DNA of 64,000 nt from Streptomyces albiflavescens (GCF_014645835.1 NZ_BMMM01000016.1:124001-188000); one strand, 5' to 3'; positions 50,474 through 59,297 are shown, numbered from the stretch's first letter. Notes: generated by a model not told the origin, from the letters alone. Translations and numbers: made by a program.

Positions 50474-51078
50474 TACGCACCAGCCCCGGCACGCGCACGG
50501 AGAAGAGCCGCGGGGGCGACGTCCTCGAGGGGCAGACCACGGCGAGCCGCGATCTCCTCGGGACGCTGCAGGCCCTTGAGGGCCGCCACGGTCGCGTGCA
50601 CGATGTTGATCGCGTTGTCGGAGCCCAGGGACTTCGACAGGATGTCGTGAACGCCGGCGCACTCCAGGACGGCGCGCACGGGACCACCGGCGATCACACC
50701 GGTACCCGGCGAAGCCGGCTTGAGCAGGACGACGCCCGCGGCCTTCTCACCCTGGATCGGGTGCGGGATGGTGCCCTGGATACGCGGGACCTTGAAGAAG
50801 TGCTTCTTGGCCTCCTCCACACCCTTGGCGATGGCGGCCGGCACCTCCTTGGCCTTGCCGTAACCGACACCCACGGTGCCGTCACCGTCGCCCACCACGA
50901 CCAGCGCGGTGAAGCTGAAGCGACGACCACCCTTCACAACCTTGGCGACGCGGTTGATCGCGACAACGCGCTCAACGTACGCGGTCTTCTCGGCGGCAGC
51001 TGCGCCGCCGTCACGGCCCTTCCGGTCCCGCCGCTCGCCGCCACCGGCACCGCCACCGCGGCGCTGGGGTCCAGCCAT
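50473..51078 (-). CDS. rpsE: 30S ribosomal protein S5
   Basis: 201 aa; an N-terminal Gly/Arg-rich extension (GPQRRGGGAGGGERRDRKGR) precedes the S5 RNA-binding domain (AYVERVVAINRVAKVVKGGR; GDGDGTVGVGYGKAKEVPAA) and the C-terminal domain ending in an Ala/Arg-rich tail. Confidence 0.99.
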   Translation of the reverse strand: MAGPQRRGGGAGGGERRDRKGRDGGAAAAEKTAYVERVVAINRVAKVVKGGRRFSFTALVVVGDGDGTVGVGYGKAKEVPAAIAKGVEEAKKHFFKVPRIQGTIPHPIQGEKAAGVVLLKPASPGTGVIAGGPVRAVLECAGVHDILSKSLGSDNAINIVHATVAALKGLQRPEEIAARRGLPLEDVAPAALLRARAGAGA

Positions 51079-51119
51079 TGGAATTACCTCTCTCTGTTTC
51101 CGCTAGCTACGGAACCGAC

Positions 51120-51503
51120 TCAGAACTTGAGTCCGGCTTCGCGGGCGGCGTCCGCCAGGGCGGCGATGCGCCCGGCGTACTGGTTGCCACCACGGTCGAA
51201 TACGACAGCCTCGACGCCGGCGGCCTTGGCACGCTCGGCGACCAGGGCGCCGACCTGCTTGGCCTGCGCGGACTTGTCGACCTCGCCACCACGGATCGTG
51301 GTGTCCAGGGTCGACGCCGACGCCAGGGTGTGACCCTTAACGTCGTCGATGACCTGGGCCACGATGTGGCGGTTCGAGCGCGTCACGACCAGGCGCGGAC
51401 GCTCAGCCGTACCCGAGATGTGCTTACGGATCCGGATGTGACGACGCTTGATGGCAGCACGCTTGTAAGCGTCGCCCTTAGCAATCTTGACACCGTATGC
51501 CAT
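51120..51503 (-). CDS. rplR: 50S ribosomal protein L18
   Basis: 127 aa 5S rRNA-binding protein; RRHIRIRKHISGTAERPRLV, HIVAQVIDDVKGHTLASAST and VVFDRGGNQYAGRIAALADA are family blocks. Confidence 0.99.
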   Translation of the reverse strand: MAYGVKIAKGDAYKRAAIKRRHIRIRKHISGTAERPRLVVTRSNRHIVAQVIDDVKGHTLASASTLDTTIRGGEVDKSAQAKQVGALVAERAKAAGVEAVVFDRGGNQYAGRIAALADAAREAGLKF

Positions 51504-51506
51504 GGC

Positions 51507-52046
51507 TTACTTACCCGCCTTTCCGACCTTGCGGCGGATGACTTCGCCCTCGTACTTGACGCCCTTGGCCTTGTACGGGTCAGGCTTGCGCAGCTTGCGG
51601 ATGTTGGCCGCAACCTCGCCGACCTTCTGCTTGTCGATGCCCTCGACCGAGAACCGGGTGGGGGCCTCCACCTTGAAGGTGATGCCCTCGGGGGCCTCGA
51701 CGGTGATCGGGTGGCTGTAGCCGAGCGAGAACTCCAGGTTGGAACCCTTCGCCAGGACTCGGTAACCGACACCGCTGATTTCGAGCTTCTTCACGTAACC
51801 CGTGGTCACGCCGGTGATCATGTTCGCCACCAGCGTGCGGGACAGGCCGTGGAGGGCCTTGTTCTGACGCTCGTCGTTCGGGCGGGTGACGTTCAGCACG
51901 CCGTCCTCGCCCTTAGCGATCTCGATCGGCGCCGCGACGGTGTGGGAGAGGGTGCCCTTGGGGCCCTTCACCTGCACCGTACGGCCGTCGATGGTGACGT
52001 CCACGCCGGCGGGAACCGTGATGGGGAGCTTGCCAATACGCGACAT
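51507..52046 (-). CDS. rplF: 50S ribosomal protein L6
   Basis: 179 aa; MSRIGKLPITVPAGVDVTID start and RKPDPYKAKGVKYEGEVIRR C-terminal RNA-binding signature. It ends 3 nt before rplR. Confidence 0.99.
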   Translation of the reverse strand: MSRIGKLPITVPAGVDVTIDGRTVQVKGPKGTLSHTVAAPIEIAKGEDGVLNVTRPNDERQNKALHGLSRTLVANMITGVTTGYVKKLEISGVGYRVLAKGSNLEFSLGYSHPITVEAPEGITFKVEAPTRFSVEGIDKQKVGEVAANIRKLRKPDPYKAKGVKYEGEVIRRKVGKAGK

Positions 52047-52070
52047 AGCTGTTTCCTCCGTTCCCTTCCG

Positions 52071-52469
52071 CTACCAGACGTAGGCGAGAACTTCTCCGCC
52101 TACGCCCTTCTTGCCGGCCTGCTTGTCGGTGAGGAGCCCGTGGGACGTGGAGATGATCGCCACGCCGAGGCCGCCGAGCACCTTCGGCAGGTTGGTGGAC
52201 TTCGCGTACACCCGGAGACCGGGCTTGGAGATCCGCTTGATGCCCGCGATGGAGCGCTCACGGTTCGGGCCGAACTTCAGCTCGAGGACGAGGTTCTTGC
52301 CGACCTCGGCGTCCTCGACCTTCCAGCCCGTGATGAAGCCCTCCTGCTGGAGGATCTCCGCGATGTGCGACTTGATCTTGCTGTGCGGCATCGACACCGA
52401 GTCGTGGTATGCCGAGTTCGCGTTACGCAGACGCGTAAGCATGTCTGCGATCGGATCAGTCATGGTCAT
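52071..52469 (-). CDS. rpsH: 30S ribosomal protein S8
   Basis: 132 aa; TMTDPIADMLTRLRNANSAY start and ISTSHGLLTDKQAGKKGVGG end. In many bacteria S8 represses its own operon by binding mRNA. A 210-nt spacer precedes it here. Confidence 0.99.
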   Translation of the reverse strand: MTMTDPIADMLTRLRNANSAYHDSVSMPHSKIKSHIAEILQQEGFITGWKVEDAEVGKNLVLELKFGPNRERSIAGIKRISKPGLRVYAKSTNLPKVLGGLGVAIISTSHGLLTDKQAGKKGVGGEVLAYVW

Positions 52470-52679
52470 GAATTGGCCTTCGGCCTCTCTCGCCGGGGTT
52501 TCCTGTATGCGCCATCCCTCTCCCCGCTCAGAGGCGGGACGGGTGCGGTGCGGGGACCTACGGCGTAGTAAGTCGTACGGGCGTCAGGCGCCCAACCCTC
52601 CTAGCCTAAGCCATGGAGGGGTGGGCCCCTGACAGTGCCCTTTGCTTACCGAGAGCCTCTGGAATCCCGAATTACGGGA
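52470..52679. other. 210-nt structured spacer between rpsZ and rpsH
   Basis: Unusually long gap inside the spc operon. It holds a 7-bp hairpin at the rpsZ stop (52663-52669 with 52675-52681, AATCCCG/CGGGATT) and a longer imperfect stem built from GGCGCCCAACCCTCC and GGAGGGGTGGGCCCC. No coding sequence is seen. It could terminate, attenuate or carry a promoter for rpsH onward. Confidence 0.5.
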
Positions 52680-52865
52680 TTACCAGGAGCTCTTGGTCAC
52701 GCCCGGCAGCTCGCCACGGTGAGCCATCTCACGAAGGCACACGCGGCACAGGCCGAACTTGCGGTACACGGAGTGCGGACGGCCGCAGCGCTGGCAGCGG
52801 GTGTACGCACGCACACCGAACTTGGGCTTACGAGCAGCCTTGGCAATCAGAGCCTTCTTCGCCAT
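52680..52865 (-). CDS. rpsZ: 30S ribosomal protein S14 type Z (zinc-binding)
   Basis: 61 aa short zinc-ribbon S14 with CQRCGRPHSVYRKFGLCRVC (two CxxC pairs). Starts MAKKALIAKAARKPKFG. It sits 5 nt after rplE. Confidence 0.98.
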   Translation of the reverse strand: MAKKALIAKAARKPKFGVRAYTRCQRCGRPHSVYRKFGLCRVCLREMAHRGELPGVTKSSW

Positions 52866-52870
52866 CTCGC

Positions 52871-53428
52871 TTACGCCTCCTTGAAGGGGAAGCCGAGGTG
52901 ACGGAGAAGGGCACGGCCCTCAGCGTCGTTGGCCGCCGTGGTCACCACGGTGATGTCCATGCCCCGGGTACGGTCGATCTTGTCCTGGTCGATCTCGTGG
53001 AACATGACCTGCTCCGTGAGACCGAAGGTGTAGTTGCCACGGCCGTCGAACTGCTTGGGGGACAGGCCGCGGAAGTCGCGGATGCGCGGCAGCGCGAGCG
53101 ACAGGGTGCGGTCCAGGAACTCCCACATGCGGTCGCCACGGAGCGTGACGTGGGCACCGATCGGCTGGCCCTCACGCAGCTTGAACTGCGCGATGGACTT
53201 GCGGGCCTTGGTGACGGCCGGCTTCTGACCGGTGATCGTGGTGAGGTCGCGGATGGCGCCCTCGATCAGCTTGGAGTCGCGGGCGGCGTCGCCCACACCC
53301 ATGTTGACCACGATCTTGACGAGGCCGGGAACCTGCATGACGTTCTCGTACGAGAACTCCTCACGCAGCTTGCCCGCGATCTCCTCGCGGTACTTCGTCT
53401 TGAGACGCGGAGTGGTGGTGGTAGCCAT
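52871..53428 (-). CDS. rplE: 50S ribosomal protein L5
   Basis: 185 aa 5S rRNA-binding protein; PRLKTKYREEIAGKLREEFS, KIVVNMGVGDAARDSKLIEG and FREGQP-like RGD contacts (FKLREGQPIGAHVTLRGDRM). Start shares one base with the rplX stop. Confidence 0.99.
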   Translation of the reverse strand: MATTTTPRLKTKYREEIAGKLREEFSYENVMQVPGLVKIVVNMGVGDAARDSKLIEGAIRDLTTITGQKPAVTKARKSIAQFKLREGQPIGAHVTLRGDRMWEFLDRTLSLALPRIRDFRGLSPKQFDGRGNYTFGLTEQVMFHEIDQDKIDRTRGMDITVVTTAANDAEGRALLRHLGFPFKEA

Positions 53429-53751
53429 CAGATGTCCTCACCCGTCCGCTTGGCAACGCGGATCTTGTTGCCCTCGTCGTCGAAGCGGTAACCGACGCGC
53501 GTGACGACCTTGTTGCCGTCCTTCTCCACGACGAGCTGAACGTTGCTCACGTGAATCGGGGCCTCGGTGGTCACAATGCCGCCGGCCTGCGAACCGCGAG
53601 CGGTGGGGCCGGCCTTCGTGTGCTTCTTGACCCGGTTGACACCCTCGACCAGGACGCGCTCGTCGCGCGGGTAAGCGGCAATGACCTTGCCCTGCTTGCC
53701 CTTGTCCTTACCGGTGATGACCTGGACCAGGTCGCCCTTCTTGATCTTCAT
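53428..53751 (-). CDS. rplX: 50S ribosomal protein L24
   Basis: 107 aa; KOW motif MKIKKGDLVQVITGKDKGKQ at the start and PIHVSNVQLVVEKDGNKVVT. It lies 2 nt after rplN. Confidence 0.99.
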   Translation of the reverse strand: MKIKKGDLVQVITGKDKGKQGKVIAAYPRDERVLVEGVNRVKKHTKAGPTARGSQAGGIVTTEAPIHVSNVQLVVEKDGNKVVTRVGYRFDDEGNKIRVAKRTGEDI

Positions 53752-53753
53752 GC

Positions 53754-54122
53754 TTACAGCACCTCCGGCGCGAGCGAGATGATCTTCATGAACTTCTTCT
53801 CGCGCAGCTCACGGCCGACGGGGCCGAAGATACGGGTGCCGCGAGGGTCGCCGTCGTTCTTCAGAATGACGGCGGCGTTCTCGTCGAAGCGGATGTACGA
53901 GCCGTCCGGACGGCGGCGCTCCTTGACGGTGCGAACGATGACCGCCTTGACGACGTCACCCTTCTTCACGTTGCCACCGGGGATCGCGTCCTTGACGGTG
54001 GCGACGATGACGTCACCGATGCCCGCGTAGCGGCGACCGGAGCCACCGAGCACACGGATGCAAAGGATTTCCTTCGCACCAGTGTTGTCGGCGACACGCA
54101 GTCGCGACTCCTGCTGGATCAC
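53754..54122 (-). CDS. rplN: 50S ribosomal protein L14
   Basis: 122 aa; MIQQESRLRVADNTGAKEIL start and the typical end FMKIISLAPEVL. First gene of the spc operon, following two hairpins after rpsQ. Confidence 0.99.
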   Translation of the reverse strand: MIQQESRLRVADNTGAKEILCIRVLGGSGRRYAGIGDVIVATVKDAIPGGNVKKGDVVKAVIVRTVKERRRPDGSYIRFDENAAVILKNDGDPRGTRIFGPVGRELREKKFMKIISLAPEVL

Positions 54123-54150
54123 GTCTATCTCCTGATTGTCTGCCGGTTCC

Positions 54151-54186
54151 CGGGGCGGGGCCGTCCTTTACGACGACCCCGCCCCG
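54151..54186. terminator. Hairpin at S10/spc operon boundary (distal)
   Basis: 15-bp stem with one mismatch (arms 54151-54165 and 54172-54186, GC-rich) and a 6-nt loop, between rpsQ and rplN. Confidence 0.7.
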
Positions 54187-54201
54187 AGCCTGGCGGAACG
54201 A

Positions 54202-54223
54202 ACCTGAGGGATACCCCTCAGGT
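54202..54223. terminator. Hairpin just after rpsQ (proximal)
   Basis: Perfect 9-bp stem ACCTGAGGG / CCCTCAGGT with an ATAC loop, 2 nt from the rpsQ stop. With the next hairpin it marks the end of the S10 operon. Confidence 0.65.
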
Positions 54224-54225
54224 AA

Positions 54226-54510
54226 TTACTTGGCCTTCTCGAGGATCTCGACGATGCGCCAGCGCTTCGTCGAGGACAGCGGCCGGGTCTCCATCAGGAG
54301 GACGCGGTCGCCGACGCCGGCGGCGTTCTGCTCGTCGTGGGCCTTGAGCTTGCTGGTACGGCGGATGACCTTGCCGTACAGCGCGTGCTTGACGCGGTCC
54401 TCGACGGCGACGACGACGGTCTTGTCCATCTTGTCGCTGACGACCAGACCCTCGCGGGTCTTACGGAAGCCGCGGTCGGTCTTCTGCTCAGTCACGTTGC
54501 TCTCGCTCAT
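54226..54510 (-). CDS. rpsQ: 30S ribosomal protein S17
   Basis: 94 aa; RKTREGLVVSDKMDKTVVVA start of the OB fold and LMETRPLSSTKRWRIVEILE end. Last gene of the S10 operon. Start shares one base with the rpmC stop. Confidence 0.99.
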   Translation of the reverse strand: MSESNVTEQKTDRGFRKTREGLVVSDKMDKTVVVAVEDRVKHALYGKVIRRTSKLKAHDEQNAAGVGDRVLLMETRPLSSTKRWRIVEILEKAK

Positions 54511-54734
54511 CAGGCGCTCTCCACCGTCTCGATGCCCAGCTCGCGCTCACGCATCAGGGTGTAGATCCGCGCGATGTCCTTACGGACGGCCTTGAGCCGA
54601 CCGTGGTTCTCGAGCTGACCGGTCGCCGCCTGGAAGCGGAGGTTGAACAGCTCTTCCTTGGCTTCGCGAAGCTTCGCAAGAAGCTCCTCGTCACCCAGTT
54701 CGCGCAGCTCGGACGCCTTGGTACCGGCCGACAT
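54510..54734 (-). CDS. rpmC: 50S ribosomal protein L29
   Basis: 74 aa helical protein near the exit tunnel; ELRELGDEELLAKLREAKEE and LFNLRFQAATGQLENHGRLK. The ATG at 54734 (TGATG with the rplP stop) is chosen over the GTG one codon before. Confidence 0.98.
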   Translation of the reverse strand: MSAGTKASELRELGDEELLAKLREAKEELFNLRFQAATGQLENHGRLKAVRKDIARIYTLMRERELGIETVESA

Positions 54735-55153
54735 CACGCTTCACCTGCCTCGCGCTTGACGATCCGGCACTTCATCGGCAGCTTGTGGGCTGCGCGAGTC
54801 AGGGCCTCACGGGCGATCTTCTCGTTGGGGTAGGACAGCTCGAACATGACCCGGCCCGGGTGCACGTTCGCGACCCACCACTCGGGCGAACCCTTACCGG
54901 AACCCATGCGGGTCTCGGCGGGCTTCTTCGTCAGCGGGCGGTCCGGGTAGATGTTGATCCAGACCTTGCCGCCACGCTTGATGTGGCGGGTCATCGCGAT
55001 ACGAGCCGCCTCGATCTGGCGGTTGGTCACGTACGCCGGCGTGAGGGCCTGGATGCCGTACTCGCCGAACGCAACCGTCGTACCGCCCTTGGCCATACCA
55101 CGGCGCTTCGGGTGGTGCTGCTTGCGGTGCTTGACCCTACGGGGGATCAGCAT
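54734..55153 (-). CDS. rplP: 50S ribosomal protein L16
   Basis: 139 aa; MLIPRRVKHRKQHHPKRRGM start and RMGSGKGSPEWWVANVHPGR core. It is 5 nt after rpsC. Confidence 0.99.
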   Translation of the reverse strand: MLIPRRVKHRKQHHPKRRGMAKGGTTVAFGEYGIQALTPAYVTNRQIEAARIAMTRHIKRGGKVWINIYPDRPLTKKPAETRMGSGKGSPEWWVANVHPGRVMFELSYPNEKIAREALTRAAHKLPMKCRIVKREAGEA

Positions 55154-55158
55154 GTCGG

Positions 55159-56001
55159 TCAGGCCTCCGTTCCGGTGCTCTCAGCCGGAGCGGCAGCGGC
55201 GGCGGGAGCCTCGGCCTTGGGGGCCTCGGCAGCCGGCGCGGACTGCTGCTGCGGCTTGCGGCCGCGACCGCCACGCTCGCCACCGCGGCCACCACGGCCG
55301 GCCGGGCGGTCAGCGCCACCACGGGCCGGGCGGTTGCCGGCGCGGGCAGCGGCGTTCTCGGCGCGGACCTCGGCGATGTTCTTGACGTCGCCCTTGTAGA
55401 TCCAGACCTTCACACCGATACGGCCGAAGGTCGTCTTGGCCTCGAAGAAGCCGTAGTCGACGTTCGCGCGGAGCGTGTGCAGGGGCACACGGCCCTCGCG
55501 GTAGAACTCCGAGCGGGACATCTCGGCGCCGCCGAGACGGCCACCGCACTGGATCTTGATGCCCTTGGCGCCCGCCTTCATCGCCGACTGCATGCTCTTA
55601 CGCATGGCGCGGCGGAAGGAGACGCGGGAGGACAGCTGCTCGGCAACGGCCTGAGCAACCAGCTGAGCGTCGGTCTCGGGGTTCTTGACCTCGAGGATGT
55701 TCAGCTGGACCTGCTTGCCCGTGAGCTTCTCGAGGTCGCCGCGGATGCGGTCGGCCTCGGCGCCACGGCGGCCGATGACGATGCCGGGACGCGCGGTGTG
55801 GATGTCCACCCGCACGCGGTCACGGGTGCGCTCGATCTCAACCTTCGAGATACCGGCGCGCTCCATGCCGGACGTCATCATCCGACGGATGGCGACGTCT
55901 TCCTTGACGTAGTCCTTGTACAGCTTGTCGGCGTACCACCGGGACTTGAAGTCCGTGGTGACACCGAGCCGGAACCCATGCGGGTTAACCTTCTGGCCCA
56001 T
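55159..56001 (-). CDS. rpsC: 30S ribosomal protein S3
   Basis: 280 aa; KH domain at residues ~40-110 (RTRDRVRVDIHTARPGIVIG; RRGAEADRIRGDLEKLTGKQ) and the C-terminal domain (GRLGGAEMSRSEFYREGRVP). An Arg/Gly- then Ala/Pro-rich tail of about 60 residues is typical of actinobacteria. Confidence 0.99.
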   Translation of the reverse strand: MGQKVNPHGFRLGVTTDFKSRWYADKLYKDYVKEDVAIRRMMTSGMERAGISKVEIERTRDRVRVDIHTARPGIVIGRRGAEADRIRGDLEKLTGKQVQLNILEVKNPETDAQLVAQAVAEQLSSRVSFRRAMRKSMQSAMKAGAKGIKIQCGGRLGGAEMSRSEFYREGRVPLHTLRANVDYGFFEAKTTFGRIGVKVWIYKGDVKNIAEVRAENAAARAGNRPARGGADRPAGRGGRGGERGGRGRKPQQQSAPAAEAPKAEAPAAAAAPAESTGTEA

Positions 56002-56348
56002 TACCGGGTTCCTTCCTTGCTGCTGACGACCACGGTGATGTGGCTGGTCCGCTTGCGGATCCGGTAGGCGCGGCCCTGGGCACGCGGACGGAACCGCTTC
56101 AGGGTCGGGCCCTCGTCGACGTACGCCTCGGAGATGAAGAGGCTGTCGGCGTCGGTGTGGTCGTAGTTGTGCGCGGCGTTGGCAATGGCGCTGTCAAGCA
56201 CCTTGCCGACCGGCACGCTCGCGGCCTGCGGGGCGAAACGCAGGACCGCCTGAGCCTCCGTGGCATCCATGCCACGGATAAGGTCCACCACGCGGCGGGC
56301 CTTCATGGGCGTAACGCGGATGTACCGCGCCTGGGCCCTGGCTTCCAT
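56001..56348 (-). CDS. rplV: 50S ribosomal protein L22
   Basis: 115 aa; MEARAQARYIRVTPMKARRV start with GGAAGG upstream. An ATG ten codons earlier is possible but would lengthen it beyond the usual family size. RPRAQGRAYRIRKRTSHITV is the tunnel-lining hairpin. Confidence 0.97.
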   Translation of the reverse strand: MEARAQARYIRVTPMKARRVVDLIRGMDATEAQAVLRFAPQAASVPVGKVLDSAIANAAHNYDHTDADSLFISEAYVDEGPTLKRFRPRAQGRAYRIRKRTSHITVVVSSKEGTR

Positions 56349-56390
56349 GGTTGTCCTTCCAGTGTCTGTCATGGTCATTCCACCCCGCTG

Positions 56391-56672
56391 TTAGCGGCGC
56401 TTCGACTTCCGGTCGTCCTTGACGTGACCCCGGAAGGTGCGCGTCGGCGAGAACTCGCCGAGCTTGTGGCCGACCATCGACTCGGTGACAAACACCGGAA
56501 TGTGGGTCTTGCCGTTGTGCACCGCGATCGTGTGGCCGAGCATGGCCGGGATGATCATCGAGCGACGGGACCAGGTCTTGATGACGTTCTTGGTGCCGGC
56601 TTCGTTCTGTACGTCCACCTTCTTGATCAGGTGGTCGTCGACGAAGGGCCCCTTCTTGAGACTGCGCGGCAT
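56391..56672 (-). CDS. rpsS: 30S ribosomal protein S19
   Basis: 93 aa; MPRSLKKGPFVDDHLIKKVD start and GHKLGEFSPTRTFRGHVKDD end. Confidence 0.99.
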   Translation of the reverse strand: MPRSLKKGPFVDDHLIKKVDVQNEAGTKNVIKTWSRRSMIIPAMLGHTIAVHNGKTHIPVFVTESMVGHKLGEFSPTRTFRGHVKDDRKSKRR

Positions 56673-56684
56673 CTAAACCCGCTC

Positions 56685-57521
56685 CTAGCGCTTCTTGTTC
56701 GTCTTGCGGCGGCGGACGATGTACTTGTTCGAAGCCTTCTTCGGCGAACGAGTACGACCCTCCTTCTGACCCCACGGGGAGACCGGGTGGCGACCACCGG
56801 AGGTCTTGCCCTCACCACCACCGTGCGGGTGGTCAACCGGGTTCATCGCCACACCGCGAACGGTCGGGCGAACGCCCAGCCAGCGCTTACGGCCGGCCTT
56901 ACCCCAGTTGATGTTGCTCTGCTCGGCGTTGCCGACCTCTCCGACGGTGGCGCGGCAGCGCTGGTCGACCAGGCGGATCTCACCGGAAGGCATGCGGAGG
57001 TGGGCCATGGTGCCCTCCTTCGCGAGCAGCTGCACCGAGGCACCGGCGGAGCGGGCGAACTTGGCACCGCCACCGGGACGGATCTCGATCGCGTGGATCG
57101 TCGTACCGACCGGGATGTTGCGGAGCGCCAGGTTGTTGCCCGGCTTGATGTCGGCCCCGGGGCCGTTCTCGACGCGGTCACCCTGCTGCAGGTTGCGCGG
57201 GGCGAGGATGTAGCGCTTCTCGCCGTCGGCGTAGTGCAGCAGCGCGATGCGCGCGGTGCGGTTGGGGTCGTACTCGATGTGCGCGACCTTCGCCGGCACG
57301 CCGTCCTTGTCGTGACGACGGAAGTCGATCACTCGGTAGGCGCGCTTGTGTCCGCCACCCTGGTGGCGAACGGTCACACGACCGGCGTTGTTACGGCCGC
57401 CCTTGCTGTGCAGCGGGCGGACCAGCGACTTCTCCGGCGTGGACCGCGTGACCTCGACGAAGTCGGCGACGCTCGAGCCACGACGGCCCGGCGTAGTCGG
57501 CTTGTACTTGCGGATTCCCAT
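56685..57521 (-). CDS. rplB: 50S ribosomal protein L2
   Basis: 278 aa; MGIRKYKPTTPGRRGSSVAD start, GVAMNPVDHPHGGGEGKTSG near the peptidyl-transferase centre, KKR-rich end. It lies 39 nt after rplW. Confidence 0.99.
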   Translation of the reverse strand: MGIRKYKPTTPGRRGSSVADFVEVTRSTPEKSLVRPLHSKGGRNNAGRVTVRHQGGGHKRAYRVIDFRRHDKDGVPAKVAHIEYDPNRTARIALLHYADGEKRYILAPRNLQQGDRVENGPGADIKPGNNLALRNIPVGTTIHAIEIRPGGGAKFARSAGASVQLLAKEGTMAHLRMPSGEIRLVDQRCRATVGEVGNAEQSNINWGKAGRKRWLGVRPTVRGVAMNPVDHPHGGGEGKTSGGRHPVSPWGQKEGRTRSPKKASNKYIVRRRKTNKKR

Positions 57522-57560
57522 TTCTCAGTCCTCGTCCGATATTCGGACCAGGGCACTCCG

Positions 57561-57977
57561 TTAGGAGGCCTGGCCGAAGATGTCGATACGGTCGCCCTCA
57601 GCGAGGGTCACGATCGCGCGCTTGCTGTCAGCACGCTTGCCGAAGCCCGTCTTGGTCCGCTTGCGCTTGCCCTGACGGTTGATCGTGTTCACTCCGGTGA
57701 CCTTGACCGAGAAGACCGCCTGGACGGCCTGCTTGATCTGGGTCTTGTTGGCCCGCGGGTCCACGACGAAGGTGTACTTGCCCTCGTCGAGCAGCGCGTA
57801 GCTCTTCTCGGAGACGACCGGCTTGAGGAGGACGTCACGGGGATCCGTGAAGCTCTTGCTCAGCGGCGTCTCTACGGTGTTCTTGCCCTCGGCCTCGTGG
57901 CGCTTCGCCTTGGCGACGCGCGCGACCTTCTTGGCCTTGGCGGCCTTCGAGGCAATGCTCGGGTGACGCGTAGCCAT
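57561..57977 (-). CDS. rplW: 50S ribosomal protein L23
   Basis: 138 aa; an N-terminal Lys/Ala-rich extension of about 45 residues (IASKAAKAKKVARVAKAKRH) precedes the L23 core DPRDVLLKPVVSEKSYALLD. The extension is longer than in most bacteria. Start shares one base with the rplD stop. Confidence 0.97.
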   Translation of the reverse strand: MATRHPSIASKAAKAKKVARVAKAKRHEAEGKNTVETPLSKSFTDPRDVLLKPVVSEKSYALLDEGKYTFVVDPRANKTQIKQAVQAVFSVKVTGVNTINRQGKRKRTKTGFGKRADSKRAIVTLAEGDRIDIFGQAS

Positions 57978-58630
57978 CAGGCTTCGCTCCCTTCGGTGTC
58001 AGCGGCCTTGGGGCCAGACACGAAGGACTCGAAAGCGGCCTGGGTGAAGACCACGTCGTCCGAGACGAGAACGTCGTACGTGTTCAGCTGGCCCGGCTCC
58101 AGGATGTGGACCTGGGGCAGGTTGCGCGCGGAAAGCAGCGCGGCCTCGTCGGAACGCTCGATGACCAGGAGCACGTTCTTGCGCTCCGAGATCTTGCCGA
58201 GCAGGCCCTTCGCGGCCTTGGTGGAGATCTCGCCGTCGACCACGCCGGTGACGACGTGGATGCGGTTGTTGCGGGCCCGGTCGGTGAGGGCGTGGCGCAG
58301 GGCCGCGGCCTTCATCTTCTTCGGGGTCCGCTGCGAGTAGTCACGCGGCACGGGACCGTGCACGACGCCACCGCCGGCGAACTGCGGCGCACGGGTCGAA
58401 CCCTGACGGGCGCGGCCGGTGCCCTTCTGGCGGTAAGGCTTCTTGCCACCACCGCGGACCTCGCCACGACGCTTGACCTTGTGCGTGCCCTGACGGGCAG
58501 CGGCCAGCTGCGCAACGACGACCTGGTGAAGCAGCGGGATGCTGATCTTCTCGACGTCGAAGATCTCGGCCGGGAGCTCAACGGTCCCGGCGGTGTCGCC
58601 GGAGGGCGACAGAATGTCAATGGTGCTCAT
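57977..58630 (-). CDS. rplD: 50S ribosomal protein L4
   Basis: 217 aa; the extended loop KPYRQKGTGRARQGSTRAPQ reaches into the exit tunnel. In E. coli L4 represses its own operon through the S10 leader, which makes the long leader upstream of rpsJ of interest. Confidence 0.99.
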   Translation of the reverse strand: MSTIDILSPSGDTAGTVELPAEIFDVEKISIPLLHQVVVAQLAAARQGTHKVKRRGEVRGGGKKPYRQKGTGRARQGSTRAPQFAGGGVVHGPVPRDYSQRTPKKMKAAALRHALTDRARNNRIHVVTGVVDGEISTKAAKGLLGKISERKNVLLVIERSDEAALLSARNLPQVHILEPGQLNTYDVLVSDDVVFTQAAFESFVSGPKAADTEGSEA

Positions 58631-58635
58631 AGTCC

Positions 58636-59280
58636 TTAGGCCCCCTTGGCCGCGGTGCGGACCAGGACGAGGCCGCCGTTCGGACCAGGAACCGCGCCCT
58701 TGATAAGGAGCAGGCCCTTCTCCGCGTCAACGGCGTGAACGGTCAGGTTCTGGGTGGTGACCCGCTCGTTGCCCATGCGACCCGCCATGCGGAGGCCCTT
58801 GAACACACGGCCCGGGGTGGCGCAGCCACCGATGGAGCCGGGAGAGCGGTGCTTGCGCTGGGTGCCGTGTCCGGCGCCGAGGCCCTTGAAGTTGTGACGC
58901 TTCATGACACCGGCGAAGCCCTTGCCCTTGCTCTTGCCGGTCACGTCCACCTTGACGCCGGCCTCGAAGACCTCGGCGGAGATCTCCTGACCCAGCGTGT
59001 ACTCGGAGGCGTCCGCGGTGCGGATCTCGACGAGGTGGCGGCGGGGGGTGACGTCGGCCTTGGCGAAGTGGCCCTTGAGGGGCTTGTTCACCTTGCGCGG
59101 GTCGATCTCGCCGAAGGCGATCTGGACCGACTCGTAGCCGTCGGTGTCGTTCGTACGCACCTGGGTGACGACGTTGGGGCCGGCCTTGACGACGGTGACC
59201 GGAACGACACGGTTGTTCTCGTCCCACACCTGCGTCATGCCGAGCTTCTCGCCCAGGATGCCCTTGATCTGCTTAGCCAT
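58636..59280 (-). CDS. rplC: 50S ribosomal protein L3
   Basis: 214 aa; KGILGEKLGMTQVWDENNRV start and SIGGCATPGRVFKGLRMAGR core. Confidence 0.99.
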   Translation of the reverse strand: MAKQIKGILGEKLGMTQVWDENNRVVPVTVVKAGPNVVTQVRTNDTDGYESVQIAFGEIDPRKVNKPLKGHFAKADVTPRRHLVEIRTADASEYTLGQEISAEVFEAGVKVDVTGKSKGKGFAGVMKRHNFKGLGAGHGTQRKHRSPGSIGGCATPGRVFKGLRMAGRMGNERVTTQNLTVHAVDAEKGLLLIKGAVPGPNGGLVLVRTAAKGA

Positions 59281-59297
59281 TCTCAGATCACCGATCC

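Noticed and set aside
56040..58340. Plus-strand frame of about 766 codons opposite rplV-rplD
   Set aside because: Antisense shadow of ribosomal protein genes; no motifs and no ribosome site.
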